The translations under genes were made by a program, and so were the position numbers. The notes beneath the pieces are model-generated. The model ran no database searches. It saw nothing but the letters and a program-made list of their open reading frames with translations, and was not told where the DNA came from. 64,000 bases of DNA from Blastobasis lacticolella. Lineage: Eukaryota; Arthropoda; Insecta; Lepidoptera; Blastobasidae. Below are positions 12,001-22,492 of the stretch, one piece after another. Each line of letters opens with the position of its first letter. The stretch's first letter is position 1. Where the stretch lies: assembly GCA_905147135.1 (NCBI GenBank), contig LR990046.1, positions 13,670,501 through 13,734,500 on the forward strand, written 5' to 3'.

Positions 12001-15000
12001 TAAGTAATGTTACCATACAGGAGAAATTACACACAGGCGACGAACCACCACACGACGGACGCCATCAGTCGGGCCGCCACGCAATCAGGCCGCCACGCAA
12101 CCAGCCGCCACGCAACTGGACCTGCACACAAGCGAAATACCACACAGACTAGGTGCCACACAGGTTGGGTGTCACTCTGGTCAGTGCCACTCTAATCGTC
12201 AAACTATGAGTTTATTCATCATATATCCTGTGTCACGTCTACCATAGCACGATACAGGTAAGATGTCACACACGGGTAAATTTCACAGAGGCAAAATGCC
12301 ACACATAAAAATGCCACACCGGCGAAATGCCATACAGGTAGAATGCCTCACAGGCTAAATGCCACACAGACTTAATGTCACACAGACTATGCCACACAGG
12401 CGAAATGCCAAACAGGCGGGATGCCACACAGGCGGGAGCCACACAGGCGAATGCCTCACAGGCTAAATGCCACACAGACTTAATGTCACACAGACTATGC
12501 CACACAGGCGAAATGCCAAACAGGCGGGATGCCACACAGGCGGGAGCCACACAGGCGAGAGCCACACAGGCGGGAGCCACACAGGCGGGAGCCACACAGG
12601 CGGGACAAATAAATAGAAGCTGTCTATAGATTCTCAGCTCGTGGTCAATCCTTCGACCAAATCTGTACTAAGTCAGTGATAGGTAACAGTCTATCTGCTA
12701 TCATAACCCGTAATAACGGTCTACGAGTTACACAACAAGTAATCGTCACAGATCCGAACAACTGTTTACGGTGTCATCTCTACAAAAACAACAAAATAAA
12801 ATAAAATAAAAATAAACATTATTTCTACTGCCCAATATCAAAACTAAATCAGAAGTTTAATAATAAGAAGCTCTCACGTCTATTTGATACGCCAGTTATA
12901 GGTAACAATAGTCCATTTGTTGCCACACCAAAACTAAACAAACAATAATCATCGTCATCGATTTTAACTGTTCGAACGAGTATACTCTATCTAGACTTTA
13001 CGTCACGTTTAAGCTCCCATTTTGAATCCATTTAACAATGTTTGTAATAACGAAGGCATCCCATATCAAGCCGCTATCTAAAAAAATTACAAAATAAAAT
13101 TTGCTATCTGCAGCCACAACATCCGAGACTTTCGGGGCTCTTAGCCCAATGAGTCACACACATGACTCCCGGGTCACTCCAAGTCAGCCAAATAAATCTG
13201 GATGTTTGACCTCAACAACAATTCAGGTACTTAAAAACTTGTACTGGCAGAAGGATATGAAATCTCACCATTGCTTACACTATCTCATCTTACTGGCACA
13301 ACAACAGAACTCAAAATAGTTACTTTATATCAGTAATCAAGGTAATTTCAGTACTCGAAGCTAAAAATAATTTATAAAACCGGCTATTGAACTATCACCA
13401 AAATATCTGGACTTTCTCATCATCGTTATCGTTCAACACTTTCTCACAAAGCTTAAAACAACTACCTGCTATTAGCCACGCTCCCATAGCCTCCATCAGG
13501 CCGGTAAGCAACCATAAAACTCTCCCATAGGCTCCATTAGCCCACCATCACTGATAAAACACGATCACCTTCATCTGATGATGCAACAAATTTTGAGAAA
13601 ACAAAACGATCACATAAATCTCATAAAAACCTCGGCTCGATAGTCGTCACGTATTGGGTTAGCGTCTTAGATTCATAACAAAGTCTTTATCCAGGTCAAA
13701 CTAAGTCACATTGACTTAGTACACATGGTTTTCGGTCGAACTAAGTCACAGGTTTATCTTTAGTTACTCAAAATATAATTCGAAATTATCTACCGTCAAT
13801 CAGTTCACTTACTCGTGTTTACTTTTTTTTTTCGTTAAATAACTTGATACTAATATAAAATTACGTTACTAACCAAACTACCTTTTTTTTGTAGTATTAA
13901 AAGAAACGTATATCGGTGATCCCATTTTTACCGCGGATATCATATCTCTCTATTCTACAACATTGGGAAACTACGACCACAATAACAAACATTATATTGA
14001 AATATGGAAAATTTCGTTCGAATTTCTCCTGTTAAATGTAAACAAACACGCTAATAATTTTTCTCTTTTTTTTTCTCTCGATACATGTTTGCACCCTCCC
14101 GCTCGCATAGAAATCGCGGAGATCGCGGGGTCGTTATTGAATTTGCACATTCGAAGCCTATGTGAAGCCTATCCTATCTCTAAGACAACATCCTAAAGTA
14201 CACCAGCTAATTGTTCCACAAACTCACTGCTACGGCATCCCTGCCACACTGTTATTATCAAATATTTACTTAATCAGCAATCTGGAACGACTTATGGTGA
14301 CGGGAAAAGTCGAAGGCAAGAGACCCAGAGGCCGAAGACCGAAGAGATGGGTGGACCAAATATCCGAACGATTCATCGAAACCGATGGAGACATGCAGTT
14401 TACCGAAGATGTCAGGATCCTCAGCAGTGAGGCAACGATCAAGAAGAAGAAGTCAGTCAGCAGCAGCACCACCATAACTATGCTTACGTACTCAATTTAT
14501 AAAAATAATAGCAATATGCTTTCCAAGTATTTCTTATTCTTGTTTTCTGATAACTGACGTGATGTTGGTAATACGTAAAATCATAGTGCACCATGTTTCA
14601 AGATGGTAAAATAATCTTAGATTAAATAACACTTTTTTTACTTTAAACACTGTTTAACATTGGGACGGATTTAACATAATTCTTACTATTTTTGTGGAGT
14701 GATTTTTTTACTTAGTAACTTTCTATCAGACAGCCTACATTAACTGACATAGGTACCCGCAAAAGCTAAAATTTATTAAACTTAGCAGTAGTTTTTGACA
14801 TTTTTACCAACAAATTGTAACACTGACGTAACTGACGTTGTTTATGTTTTGTTTACATTCTTTCTATTTGTAGTTTCACTAAAGATACAACTAAACCTGC
14901 CATTCTCTCTACTAAGGGTATCAATAGTGTTTCTGTCAGAATACTTTTCTGAATTGTCAAAGTAAATAACTCCTAAAATCCGCTAGGGAGCCTCTTCAGC

Positions 15001-16351
15001 ACAGGTTTTTACTAAATAATAATTATGTATAGGACTCACCAGATAGAGAGGAACTGTTAATATCACATCATTTCTCAGTCATGTACACTCGCAGATTGTC
15101 TACCATCGTCGTCCCATGTTGAAACAATCACGTTGAGGCTACCAGTCCAGCGTTGCATTCCAATGTTGTTCTCGTAGGTGAAGCGAACCGTTGTGCACCA
15201 TTGTTATGCAATAGAAGAAAATAATTGTATAAGTAAAACAAAAATAAAAAAATAATAAACACCGTTTTTAATTGTTTGATTTTATTTAATCTGCAGAAAT
15301 CTAAGCAATCAATTTACTTGTGGTGTCAAACCACACTGCTAAATGTATCTAAATGTAAGCGTTTACTTTAAAGTCATTGAATAAACTTTAGCTGGCTAAT
15401 TTAGAACTACGCAAATTATTTAACTAACACAATTTTATATTTAAAAAGGAAAATATTTTACATGAGTAATCTAAATTAAATTTAACAAAAACAAAGAAGC
15501 CATACCAAAGTGCCGTCCATAGTAAGTTTCACTCGATTTTTAATAATGTTGTCGATATCCCAGTGGTGCTCTCGAAGGCCCGGGGTCTGCCTTGACCATG
15601 ACCCATTTGGTACAGATGATCTGCTGTTTACTTTATGAATCCCCCAATCTTTCTGACGAAGTCTTTGTCTTATATCTCGGGGTGTTTGGACTCTTGGCTG
15701 CGCTTTGAACATGTTAAATCATTTTACATTTTAATGTAGGCAACTCAACTGGATCGAGTAATCACCTTTCTTTTATTATTACGCTTTCACGTAGCGTATC
15801 TGCATTTTCTTTGCTGCTTTTCGTCATACCATCTCTTGGGCGTTGCGTTCGTCATCCCACTTCTGATGTCGTCGCGTGAAGGAAAGGGGTGTATCAGGAT
15901 CACTGTCATCAGGGTGGTGATATCAGTATTAGGTCGTATTCGTCCAGATAAATTAAAGAAAAGGTTCACATTTACTCCACTGTATTTATTCCATTTCATT
16001 TTTGCACATCACTTATAATTTCACTAGAATTCAGAGCAGTATTACAAATGTAGGCAGTTGAGGTAATTTACTTTCTTATTTCAAAGGTGATTTTAAAATT
16101 ACTTTATTTTTAAACGTAAATAACACTTTCTATTAACGAACTTCAAACGTAAACAAACGAAATGTGGAGACAGTTTCAAGACGCGTCACTCCTCGGCGGC
16201 GGTCGCGCCAAGAATGGCCGCCACTCGGCCCGAGTCGTGCCGTCGAGACTCTGTCAGCACGCCCCACCAGAGGGCGCACTCCCACTTCCGTTTTCATCGT
16301 CATGAGTCCGTACTATTGACCACATGAGTCCATACTATTGACCGTGATCCG

Positions 16352-16422
<71 letters not shown>

Positions 16423-19400
16423 ACTTAAGTTTACTCCTCCATGTTACAACAGTTGTTGATTTTTCTAAGAATAAATAAATAAATAAACGCGTTCCTGGAA
16501 ACTCACCAAACTGACTAGCGTAGGCGTGCTCGAAGAGCGCAATCAGGAACGACTGCCGGTACTCGAAGCTGCAAGGGAACTGTTCCAGGAATTGCCTGGC
16601 GCAGTCCAGGAACAGTGCGAAGGTAGGCGCGGCGCGCGGCTGCGAGGACGCGTACACCGAGCACTTGTGCCGGGCACCGAACGGGTGACCCGCTTGCAGC
16701 CATTCGCGCTCGATCAGCGCTTGGAGTCTGGAAATTAAATGAATAATGTAGGAAAATAAACGAGTAGGATTAAACAATATTTTGGCTTTTGAACGTCGAA
16801 TATACAATTAACTGAATTATATTACATATAAAGATTTAATACAATTTATATTTAGTTAACAAAATATTATGTTTTCATATATATATATGTATATTGACTG
16901 GCAACGGTGAGTGGTGTTGAATGGTTCAGTATTAGATAGACCCGGGTAGGACCAATTATTTTTGAAGTATTTTGGCGGTGTTAAACGCAGGATACTGATG
17001 TATAGGTAAAACAATATAATGAGGTATCGATGGGTCTTCGGTAGGACGGTAAATGGGTCGCAGCGTTTTCTACTATTTTAAAAACTGTCTTGCGCTGTCA
17101 ATAGACTATGAAGCGTAACATGCCCCTACCCTTAGAATTTCACCCCTCTCGAAGACTTACCCCCTTATCGTCCTGCAATCTGGATTCAGTATTATCTGGA
17201 CTAGAGAGCACACCAGCAACGTAGCGTCTTCGCCTCGTGTACCGTGTATTAATACAGGTTCAGCTTTCTGCGGAGTTACCAATAGATTGTTGTTAGAATT
17301 ACTTATATATATACCATTATGCTTAAATATTATTATGAGGTGATTGACCAACATCATCTTCGCGTTAATGTCCCGGTTGTGCTCTCGCGTATGAGAGCAC
17401 CGGTGTCGCCTTGGCCATGGTCCAGGATTTGGCAGATCAGATAATTACAGTAGAGCGACTGCCATCTGATCTCCGTGACTCTGCTACCAAAGGCACCTGA
17501 CCAGATTGGATCATGGTTACACATTTAGTCGCCTGCGTGTGCAGGCTTCATCACGATGTTTTCCCTCACCGTAAGAGCATCGGTTAGCATCCAACTAATG
17601 TACATAACTCAGAAAATAGTTATTGGTACATGGCCGCAGTGGAATTCAAATTCGGTACCTCTCGCTTACGAGACGGATACCTTACACCAGTCGGCCACCG
17701 ACGCTTTAACCACAAAAAGGGGGTTGACCAATATGTTTAATTATATTGGTAGGACTGCCAACTTGAATTGGACGTTAACGCCATCGCATCAGGAGTTCAT
17801 GTCAGTCGGACTGAGCGACTGAGTTACTGAGGGGGCTGACGTACTTTTGTTCACCAGCTGCCTGAACTGGTGAGTAAGGCTACAACAACGGGATCTCACT
17901 CTCCAATAGCGCCACCTAGGGAAATTTTGTTTTGTGTTAGCCCCCTACTTAGCAACTTACTTACATATGGTACTTGTGTACGACATTATCGCACCATTGA
18001 GCAAACAGATCGAGCTGTGAAGAAAAGATACTCGCTCTGAATTCCTTCAAGCCGCTAAAAGGAGTGAAACTGCTAAACATTTCATTTTTGCTAAAACGGC
18101 CATTTTTGGCATTACTTAAATGTTTAGCTAAACAAAGACGGTATTTGTTAAAACTTATGAATTAACATTTTTTTCTTTTTTAAGTAGCAGAACTTACACC
18201 CCTCTTATAGGCCATTTGCGTTAAGAAAATAGTGTGTATAAAGGTATTTTCACAGTGAAGTAAAAACTCAAAAAATTTATATTTTGTAAAAGATTTAGTT
18301 TATTAATGGATAAACTTAATTGTCTCATTTTAAAAATAATATCCGTTTGCAAAGCAGCCATCTTGTATTTGCTGTATATTCCAACCGGCAAGGTATTCAT
18401 TTATATGATAATATTCTGCCGTCAACTGGTCACTGTGAACTTAGCTTTCTTTTAATTTGTTGCGACCCGATTGGTCGAGGGGCGGGGCCAGGCGGGCGGA
18501 CAACGATGACTCACTATTTTCTTATCGCGGATGAATTATAGTACATTAGCATTAAGTATATAAAAATAAATAAATAATACTTGGACCACTCACACAGTGC
18601 CCCAAAGTTAGTAAAGTTTGTGTTATGTGTGCCAGACAACTGACAAACTGCATATATCCTTTTTTTTAAACACATACTTATTATACATATAACACCCAGA
18701 CCCGTAACAGAAATTAAAATTCATCATCGAAATTTCTGCCCGGCCGGGAATCGAACCCGGGACCTCTGCGTGACAGACCGTTGACCAACAGAGATGTTGA
18801 CCAACTGAACCACTCAGGTCGTATCATTGCATAGTTGCGTCACTCACATGGTGTATATGCTGTGTGATGATGCAGGCAGTGTGGAGGGAGTTGCGAACAC
18901 TCTCTGGCCAGCCGCAGCCCTCCAGCCGGGACACCCACTTGTCACTGGAGATCTCACGGTCATTGCATGCTGTGAATAATGAAACAAGGCTCAGTAAAAA
19001 TTTAAGGGGTAAATGTTGCCTGGAAGGGATCAGGGTCTCTATTTTTGAACCGCTCTTGGCTCTTTAAAATTCGTGGTAAGTTACTCTAGAGATACACGAT
19101 CGCTCGATTTGAACGGTTGTCAATTCTGATTTCCAGCACGAAAAATTCAATATTTTTAAAATCACATTGGCAATACCGAAAGAGTATGGTTCAAAATTGG
19201 GAAAATCAGCATCTTGCATTAAAACATCGAATTTTTCATACCGAAAATAAAAATTGAAAGCCGATCGAATCGAGGTGAGTGAGCTATTCAAAAATATTGC
19301 CTGAGGACAACAAAGGGCAGGTCAGGTCAACCGCGATCAGGCGTAAATATATAAGATGTATGAATGTGGAAGAGGCGAAGGGGTGTGTCAGGATCGTAAC

Positions 19401-22400
19401 TTGTGGTACTCGATAGTCTCTGGCTACCCCTAAAATATACAGGCGTATGAGTGTTTGTATGTATGTAAAGAGTTTATCTGCCTCAGTAATGCATGATACA
19501 GATTTTCCTTAAGGTGGTTCAACACCCATACTAAATTTCTTTTATCAGTCATTTGAGTTCTTAGTACCTAATTGTATTATGGTTTATACTCTTAGTAAAT
19601 GCATCCAATTGACCGTGAAATGGATTTCTACATGTTAATATTATAAAATAAGGCAGTTACATCGACCACAATTTGCAATATTGTTTTTTGTGATTTATTT
19701 CTATATTCTTAACATGTGCAAATTCATTTCACGGTAAATTCAATACATTTATAACCGTCAAACCCTTCAAAGAATGTACTACATAAAATATTACATAAAA
19801 TTTTTATGAAAAACGTACCACCGTAACATGTAGTTCTAATGTTTGTCGCATATTAAATTTGGAAGACTTGTTACTGAAAAGGCGTATATAATTAAATAGG
19901 CAAATCTGTATGTGATGTTGTGACCTGCAAATGAAAGTGCGTCAACAAGTCTGATGGATGTTACAGTGGCTGATAACACAAGTACGAACCCTCAATGAGT
20001 TTTGAGAAACTGTCCAACAGTTGCTGCTGATTATCCACATCATCCATTGACCTGTTGTATATTTTCCATTGAGAATAGTTTGCATTACTCTCTGTGCCAC
20101 CTCCTGCAAGATAAACACGAAAGATTGAAGATAAAGAAATGCATAATAAGGCCCCGGATTTAGTTCGTAGGTAGCTCAAGCAATTATATGAATTTTTACT
20201 ACATCGACTACACACAATCTGGGACGGAACGGAACGGAATTCCCTCTGGAAGCAACGCAACGGATCGTGCGCCGGTTATCTCCCATGTCCCCGTACTCGC
20301 AGTACAATATAACTAGCAATACGCAGTTGAACATCTATTTATATGTGTATCCACAGTTGCCTACAATAATACTAGAGAATTTGTAACTTCGTTTTACTCA
20401 GATTCAGGACAATCTGGTATGAGCAAGATGATACAATACATTACAAAACAAAGTACAATAGTATGTTGTGCAACTCTACCTTTATTCTGCTGTTGTGATA
20501 TAGAACTAGAGCTGCGGAGATCGTAAATAATCCCCTTCATACCGACACCGATCACACAGTTTATTATGGCCTCATCGGCACGACACCTCCGGTGCTTTGG
20601 TCCGTACAACGGTTGTCCTGCTCGCATCAGAGCTGCCTATAATTGAAGAACAATATATTTTTCTCTTAGATTGCAGAGTATCATCTACACTGGTATGTCA
20701 TGTACTGCATAAGCCCGATATGTGGGGAATTAGATGCACAATGGGTATCCCTGAATTGGATATGAGAGTTAATAGCTAACTGCTTGAGACAGATGAAGGG
20801 AGGTTGACAGAAAGAATACAGACTCTGGCAAAAGCCTGGATATCCTGGATTTTGTTAAACAACCCCTATGCTGAATTTGCTGTTAGTTGAACATCCAAAA
20901 CGAATGTTGGCTACTACTCACTCAACAATAGAGTAATAATATGAATATGTGTTGTCACAACGTCAACCAACAGTTTTAAAAATAGACTTGTTAAGCTGTT
21001 GAAAGTTATCTCGAAGACTATGGTATGGTTACATTGTGTAGTGGTGGTGGCTTATTAAAGACAATTAAAACTACTTTTGTCTTGCCTGCCTTAACAATAG
21101 TCACTAGTAACATAGTGTGATGAAATTGTAAAGGAACAACTTACTCCATTATTATGCCTGTATGAAAGCACAGGGAATCGGCCTCCCTGTCTGAAAGAGG
21201 CAGCAATAGTAAGGGTGTCATCATCAATCACTTTTGGCACCACAACCCCTTTAGCATAAGACGGACTCACTGTATAGTTCTGATTGACACGTGAAATCCG
21301 CCATTCCTCTGTAGCTAATACTTTTGTGTATTCACCTTCAATACTGTGAAATAAAATGTTCACAGGTTAGTTTCATTAATAAGGAAATAACATTATTATA
21401 CAAATATAGTGGCCTAAGTAATCAGCCTGGGCACATGCAAGTTTCAATTAGGTAAGGTTAGTGTTATTCCAAAATGCAGAGGCCAGGAAACCTTGAAATG
21501 ATATGCAAAAGCAGATCGCAATCGCACTACATAGATATAAGAAACATTGATTGCTTCTAAATTTAAGTTATTGCAACCTAATATAACAAACTGATATGGT
21601 ACATTCTTAAAATTTGTAATTGTACTTACCTATACAATGTGTATCCATTTTCCATAATAGATTGCATATGCCTATAGAAGAATGGGTAGAATAAGCTTGG
21701 ATCTTGTAAATTGGACAAGTTCTCTAATGTTTGCGCCAACTGGTTCAGTTCTGTGGTGGTAGCTATATCTAGCTGGAAGATCCTCAAGTCTTTACATTTT
21801 AGGTATAGAGATCCTCCTTGTGGCACCCCACCACTTGGTTTGTTCTCTTTCTTATCTATGCAGTCTATGTTTTTGTGTAGAAGCTGCAATATAATAAAAC
21901 ATAATTGTAATGGGACTCACACTCTACAATGAAACCTTAGTGTTCACACCAACATCTCCAACTGTGTAGGAAATAGCGGGTCACTTAGTTTCCATCAAGA
22001 CTACTTTCCAGTGGTCATTGCTGCTTATTTATTTATTTTACAGTCTTACAACAATGTACATTTGTTTACAATCAGATACAGATAAAAGTGAGTCTTATAG
22101 ATACTAGCAACTCCAGGAGCAAATTTAGATTAAGATAAATTTAGATTAAGCCTGGGCAGATATCACTTCAAGCGAATTCCTCCAGTACAAGCAACAATTA
22201 AACGAGACAGAAAAACGGGAAACTGAGTGGGTGGATAGGTGATTATGATTAGGTTAGGTATAAGAGCTGGTTACATACAGTAGGTACCTATTTACTTAAC
22301 AGTTTCAGAAATTTATTTTTAAGCATATATAATCTTAGAACTTACCCATAACTCCCTTACTCCCTCCTTTCTAGAACTTAAAATAAGGTGATGACCAGTT

Positions 22401-22492
22401 ATACATACTGTTCCATCAACATTATCATGATTTGGATATTTTAGAATAACTCCATCTAATTTGTTAATAAGTATTAGTTCAATGAATTCCAT
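2901..22492 (-). CDS. MTMR9: Myotubularin-related protein 9 (pseudophosphatase), 10 coding exons
   Basis: Coding exons in order: 22492-22346, 21883-21630, 21343-21145, 20636-20480, 20103-19990, 18969-18848, 17267-17161, 16727-16507, 4651-4469, 3094-2901. They join to 1698 nt, 565 aa, close to the usual ~550 aa of MTMR9. Phases agree at every junction. The N-terminus (1 to ~110) is a PH-GRAM domain with GHHLILSSR; the phosphatase-like fold follows (GGRFPVLSYRH near 185-195). In exon 7 the loop where active myotubularins have HCX5R reads HGTRGEDAT (339-347), so catalytic Cys and Arg are missing. Family knowledge: MTMR9 is inactive and binds MTMR6/7/8 through a C-terminal coiled coil, raising their activity on phosphoinositides; the Arg/Glu-rich tail in exon 10 fits this. 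I chose the ATG at 22492 because it matches the family start; the frame is open upstream. Confidence 0.93.
3148..3380 (+). repeat. Dispersed repeat family D, copy 1
   Basis: Contains ACTAGTGGAC...GCGCGACTTCGTT followed by ACC/TACC-rich sequence and AAATCCGTTGCGTAGTT. Related copies lie at about 27610-27805 (same strand) and 36305-36535 (opposite strand). This unit is a common interspersed repeat of lepidopteran type; no ends or target duplications are clear. Confidence 0.65.
3381..4468. other. MTMR9 intron 9, remaining part
   Basis: No exon or clear repeat boundary. At 4162-4260 and again in exon 9 (4489-4640) the plus strand has similar words (ACGGCCATATGAC, GGCGT, AACCAAGA), so part of this intron looks like a decayed copy of exon 9 sequence; it has no usable frame. 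Confidence 0.4.
4469..4651 (-). CDS. MTMR9: MTMR9 coding exon 9
   Basis: Starts with GTFLCDSDQERE and holds SLWSWVN and VIWPSVAP, conserved in the myotubularin C-terminal fold. It is separated from exon 8 by 11,855 bp, most of which is two LTR elements. Acceptor TTCCACAG, donor GTGGGT. Confidence 0.9.
4652..5400. other. MTMR9 intron 8, left part
   Basis: AT-rich intron sequence between exon 9 and the TA tract. I see no coding exon and no clear mobile element ends. Confidence 0.5.
5401..5414. repeat. TA microsatellite at left of first LTR element
   Basis: Seven TA units immediately precede the TG that opens the first LTR. With 10899-10918 and 16355-16418 it is one of three pieces of what looks like a single interrupted TA microsatellite. 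Confidence 0.85.
5415..5902. repeat. Left LTR of element 1
   Basis: 488 bp, TGTCGTCGCG to GATCCGTCA. Near its right end a 21-base motif ATGAGTCC(G/A)TACTATTGACC occurs twice in tandem. Immediately inside the LTR is a perfect 8-bp hairpin (5917-5924 with 5929-5936). Confidence 0.88.
6545..7140. repeat. Minisatellite of 15-16-bp units in element 1
   Basis: Degenerate units of the type GCCACACAGGCGAAAT run through about 6545-6914, then fifteen near-perfect units CCACACAGGCGGGAG sit at 6915-7140 (first period 16, the rest 15). Because 15 is a multiple of three, all frames stay open on both strands, which produces spurious ORFs such as repeated ATQAG or HRREP. Confidence 0.92.
8703..9098 (+). pseudogene. 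LINE ORF2 C-terminal fragment inside element 1
   Basis: The frame includes GKVEGKRPRGRSPKRWVDQI, typical of the C-terminus of insect RTE/R-type non-LTR retrotransposon proteins (pattern GKRPRGRPxxRW). No reverse transcriptase motif lies upstream, so it is a captured tail. The same frame is kept in element 2 (14162-14557) with few changes, which may reflect recent common origin more than selection. Confidence 0.6.
10080..10260 (-). repeat. SINE family B tail captured in element 1
   Basis: The words GGTGCTCTCG, AAGGCCCGG, CTTGACCATG and CAGAT resemble the 3' half of the tRNA-derived SINE at 17353-17707. The tRNA-like head is absent here. The same fragment is present at the matching place in element 2 (about 15530-15715). 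Confidence 0.5.
10411..10898. repeat. Right LTR of element 1
   Basis: 488 bp, by eye identical to 5415-5902 at every position where the LTRs of element 2 differ. It is followed by a 20-bp TA-rich spacer and then directly by the next element. Confidence 0.88.
10899..10918. repeat. TA spacer between the two LTR elements
   Basis: Twenty bases of TA with a single C at 10907. It is the only DNA between the end of element 1 and the start of element 2 and contains the TATA target copies of both. Confidence 0.85.
10919..11406. repeat. Left LTR of element 2
   Basis: 488 bp beginning TG and ending CA, matching 15867-16354 at all seven diagnostic sites. The ORF seen here (10882-11070) is LTR sequence without coding meaning. 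Confidence 0.87.
12009..12606. repeat. Minisatellite of element 2, rearranged
   Basis: Same 15-16-bp unit family as 6545-7140, but the perfect 15-bp array is only about five units (12541-12606), and a block of roughly 100 bp (about 12340-12435) is repeated once (about 12448-12555). The array length therefore differs between two otherwise close copies. Confidence 0.88.
14162..14557 (+). pseudogene. LINE ORF2 C-terminal fragment inside element 2
   Basis: 131 codons matching 8703-9098 except for a few residues (for example RRPKRW for RSPKRW). It is a captured LINE tail, not a host gene. Confidence 0.6.
15867..16354. repeat. Right LTR of element 2
   Basis: 488 bp, ends GATCCGTCA and runs straight into the long TA tract. 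Confidence 0.87.
16355..16419. repeat. (TA)n microsatellite, about 32 units
   Basis: Uninterrupted TA tract to the right of element 2 and about 90 bp from MTMR9 exon 8. It is probably the surviving bulk of the target microsatellite. Confidence 0.95.
16507..16727 (-). CDS. MTMR9: MTMR9 coding exon 8
   Basis: Begins ALIEREWLQAGHPF and ends EHAYASQFG, both hallmark stretches of the myotubularin phosphatase-like domain. It lies only about 90 bp from the (TA)n tract that carries the two LTR elements, so the polypyrimidine-side sequence of intron 8 is intact but its donor side borders a large repeat insertion. Confidence 0.92.
17161..17267 (-). CDS. MTMR9: MTMR9 coding exon 7 (dead active-site loop)
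   Basis: Acceptor CCGCAG, donor GTAAGT. It encodes VLIHGTRGEDAT followed by the conserved SLVQIILNPDCRTIRG helix. By comparison with the HCX5R signature of active myotubularins, Cys is Gly and Arg is Ala here. The same degeneration is known for MTMR9 orthologues, so this is a family trait and not decay in this copy. Confidence 0.92.
17353..17707 (-). mobile_element. tRNA-derived SINE family B, near full length
   Basis: On the minus strand the head reads AGCGTCGGTGGCCGA then TTCGAATTCCACTGCGGCC further in, that is a tRNA-like A-box and B-box region, followed by a ~270-bp unrelated body ending near 17353. Another copy is at about 44795-45272, a head fragment is at 54100-54152, and body fragments lie inside both LTR elements. 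It sits in MTMR9 intron 6 in the sense direction of the gene. Confidence 0.72.
17708..18304. other. MTMR9 intron 6, unassigned part
   Basis: No exon signal or clear repeat was seen in this stretch. Confidence 0.4.
18305..18545 (+). repeat. Dispersed repeat family C, copy 1
   Basis: Shares CAACCGGCAAGG, CTGCCGTCAACTGGTCACTG and GATTGGTCGAGGGGCGGGG with 44045-44250 and, for its 3' half, 35075-35185. Three copies in one window show an interspersed family; I do not recognise its class. Confidence 0.65.
18560..18824 (-). mobile_element. tRNA-derived SINE family A, copy 1
   Basis: On the minus strand it starts GACCTGAGTGGTTCAG, has a B-box GGTTCGATTCCCGGCCG, a ~170-bp body and a 3' tail of ATTT repeats (plus-strand AAATAAATAAATAA at about 18566-18579). 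A second copy is at 37199-37455. It contains a small duplication of the head (GTTGACCAAC repeated at about 18780-18810). It lies in MTMR9 intron 6 just beside exon 6. Confidence 0.8.
18848..18969 (-). CDS. MTMR9: MTMR9 coding exon 6
   Basis: Encodes DKWVSRLEGCGWPESVRNSL, matching the conserved 'W-L-x-x-L-E' helix region of MTMR9. Acceptor TTCACAG, donor GTGAGT. It was too short to appear as an open frame on its own, and is placed by phase and family order between exons 5 and 7. Confidence 0.88.
18970..19989. other. MTMR9 intron 5
   Basis: No exon seen. Around 19340-19400 is a fragment resembling the left edge of the LTR elements' neighbourhood (GGGGTGTGTCAGGATCG) but no LTR. Otherwise AT-rich sequence. 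Confidence 0.4.
21884..22345. other. MTMR9 intron 1
   Basis: Holds a short LINE-like 3' remnant (about 22020-22100, TTATTTATTTTACAGTCTTACAACAATG) and a local direct repeat AAATTTAGATTAAG at about 22120-22150. MTMR9 introns 2-4 (21344-21629, 20637-21144, 20104-20479) show nothing notable. Confidence 0.45.
22346..22492 (-). CDS. MTMR9: MTMR9 coding exon 1 (start, PH-GRAM)
   Basis: 49 codons, from the initiator to a GTAAGT donor, phase 0. It holds the first strands of the PH-GRAM lipid-binding fold, with the conserved stretch TGHHLILSSR. An in-frame upstream ATG would add about 48 hydrophobic, unconserved residues and is rejected as start. Confidence 0.88.

Larger units (their letters stand above)
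10919..16354. mobile_element. LTR element 2, non-autonomous (LARD-like), 5.44 kb
   Basis: Same layout as element 1: LTRs at 10919-11406 and 15867-16354, tandem repeat at about 12009-12606, LINE tail frame at 14162-14557, SINE tail at about 15530-15715. Its two LTRs agree with each other but differ from those of element 1 at seven sites that I counted (for example GATCACTGTC for GATCATTGTC, CGTCCAG for CGTTCAG). The interior shows small indels and substitutions relative to element 1. No structural or enzyme gene is encoded; it would depend on proteins supplied by another element. Confidence 0.85.

Noticed and set aside
5415..16354. Simple 5.5-kb tandem segmental duplication
   Set aside because: It would predict three boundary repeats and no TA spacer; instead there are four LTRs with TG/CA ends in two matching pairs and TA sequence at every outer junction.
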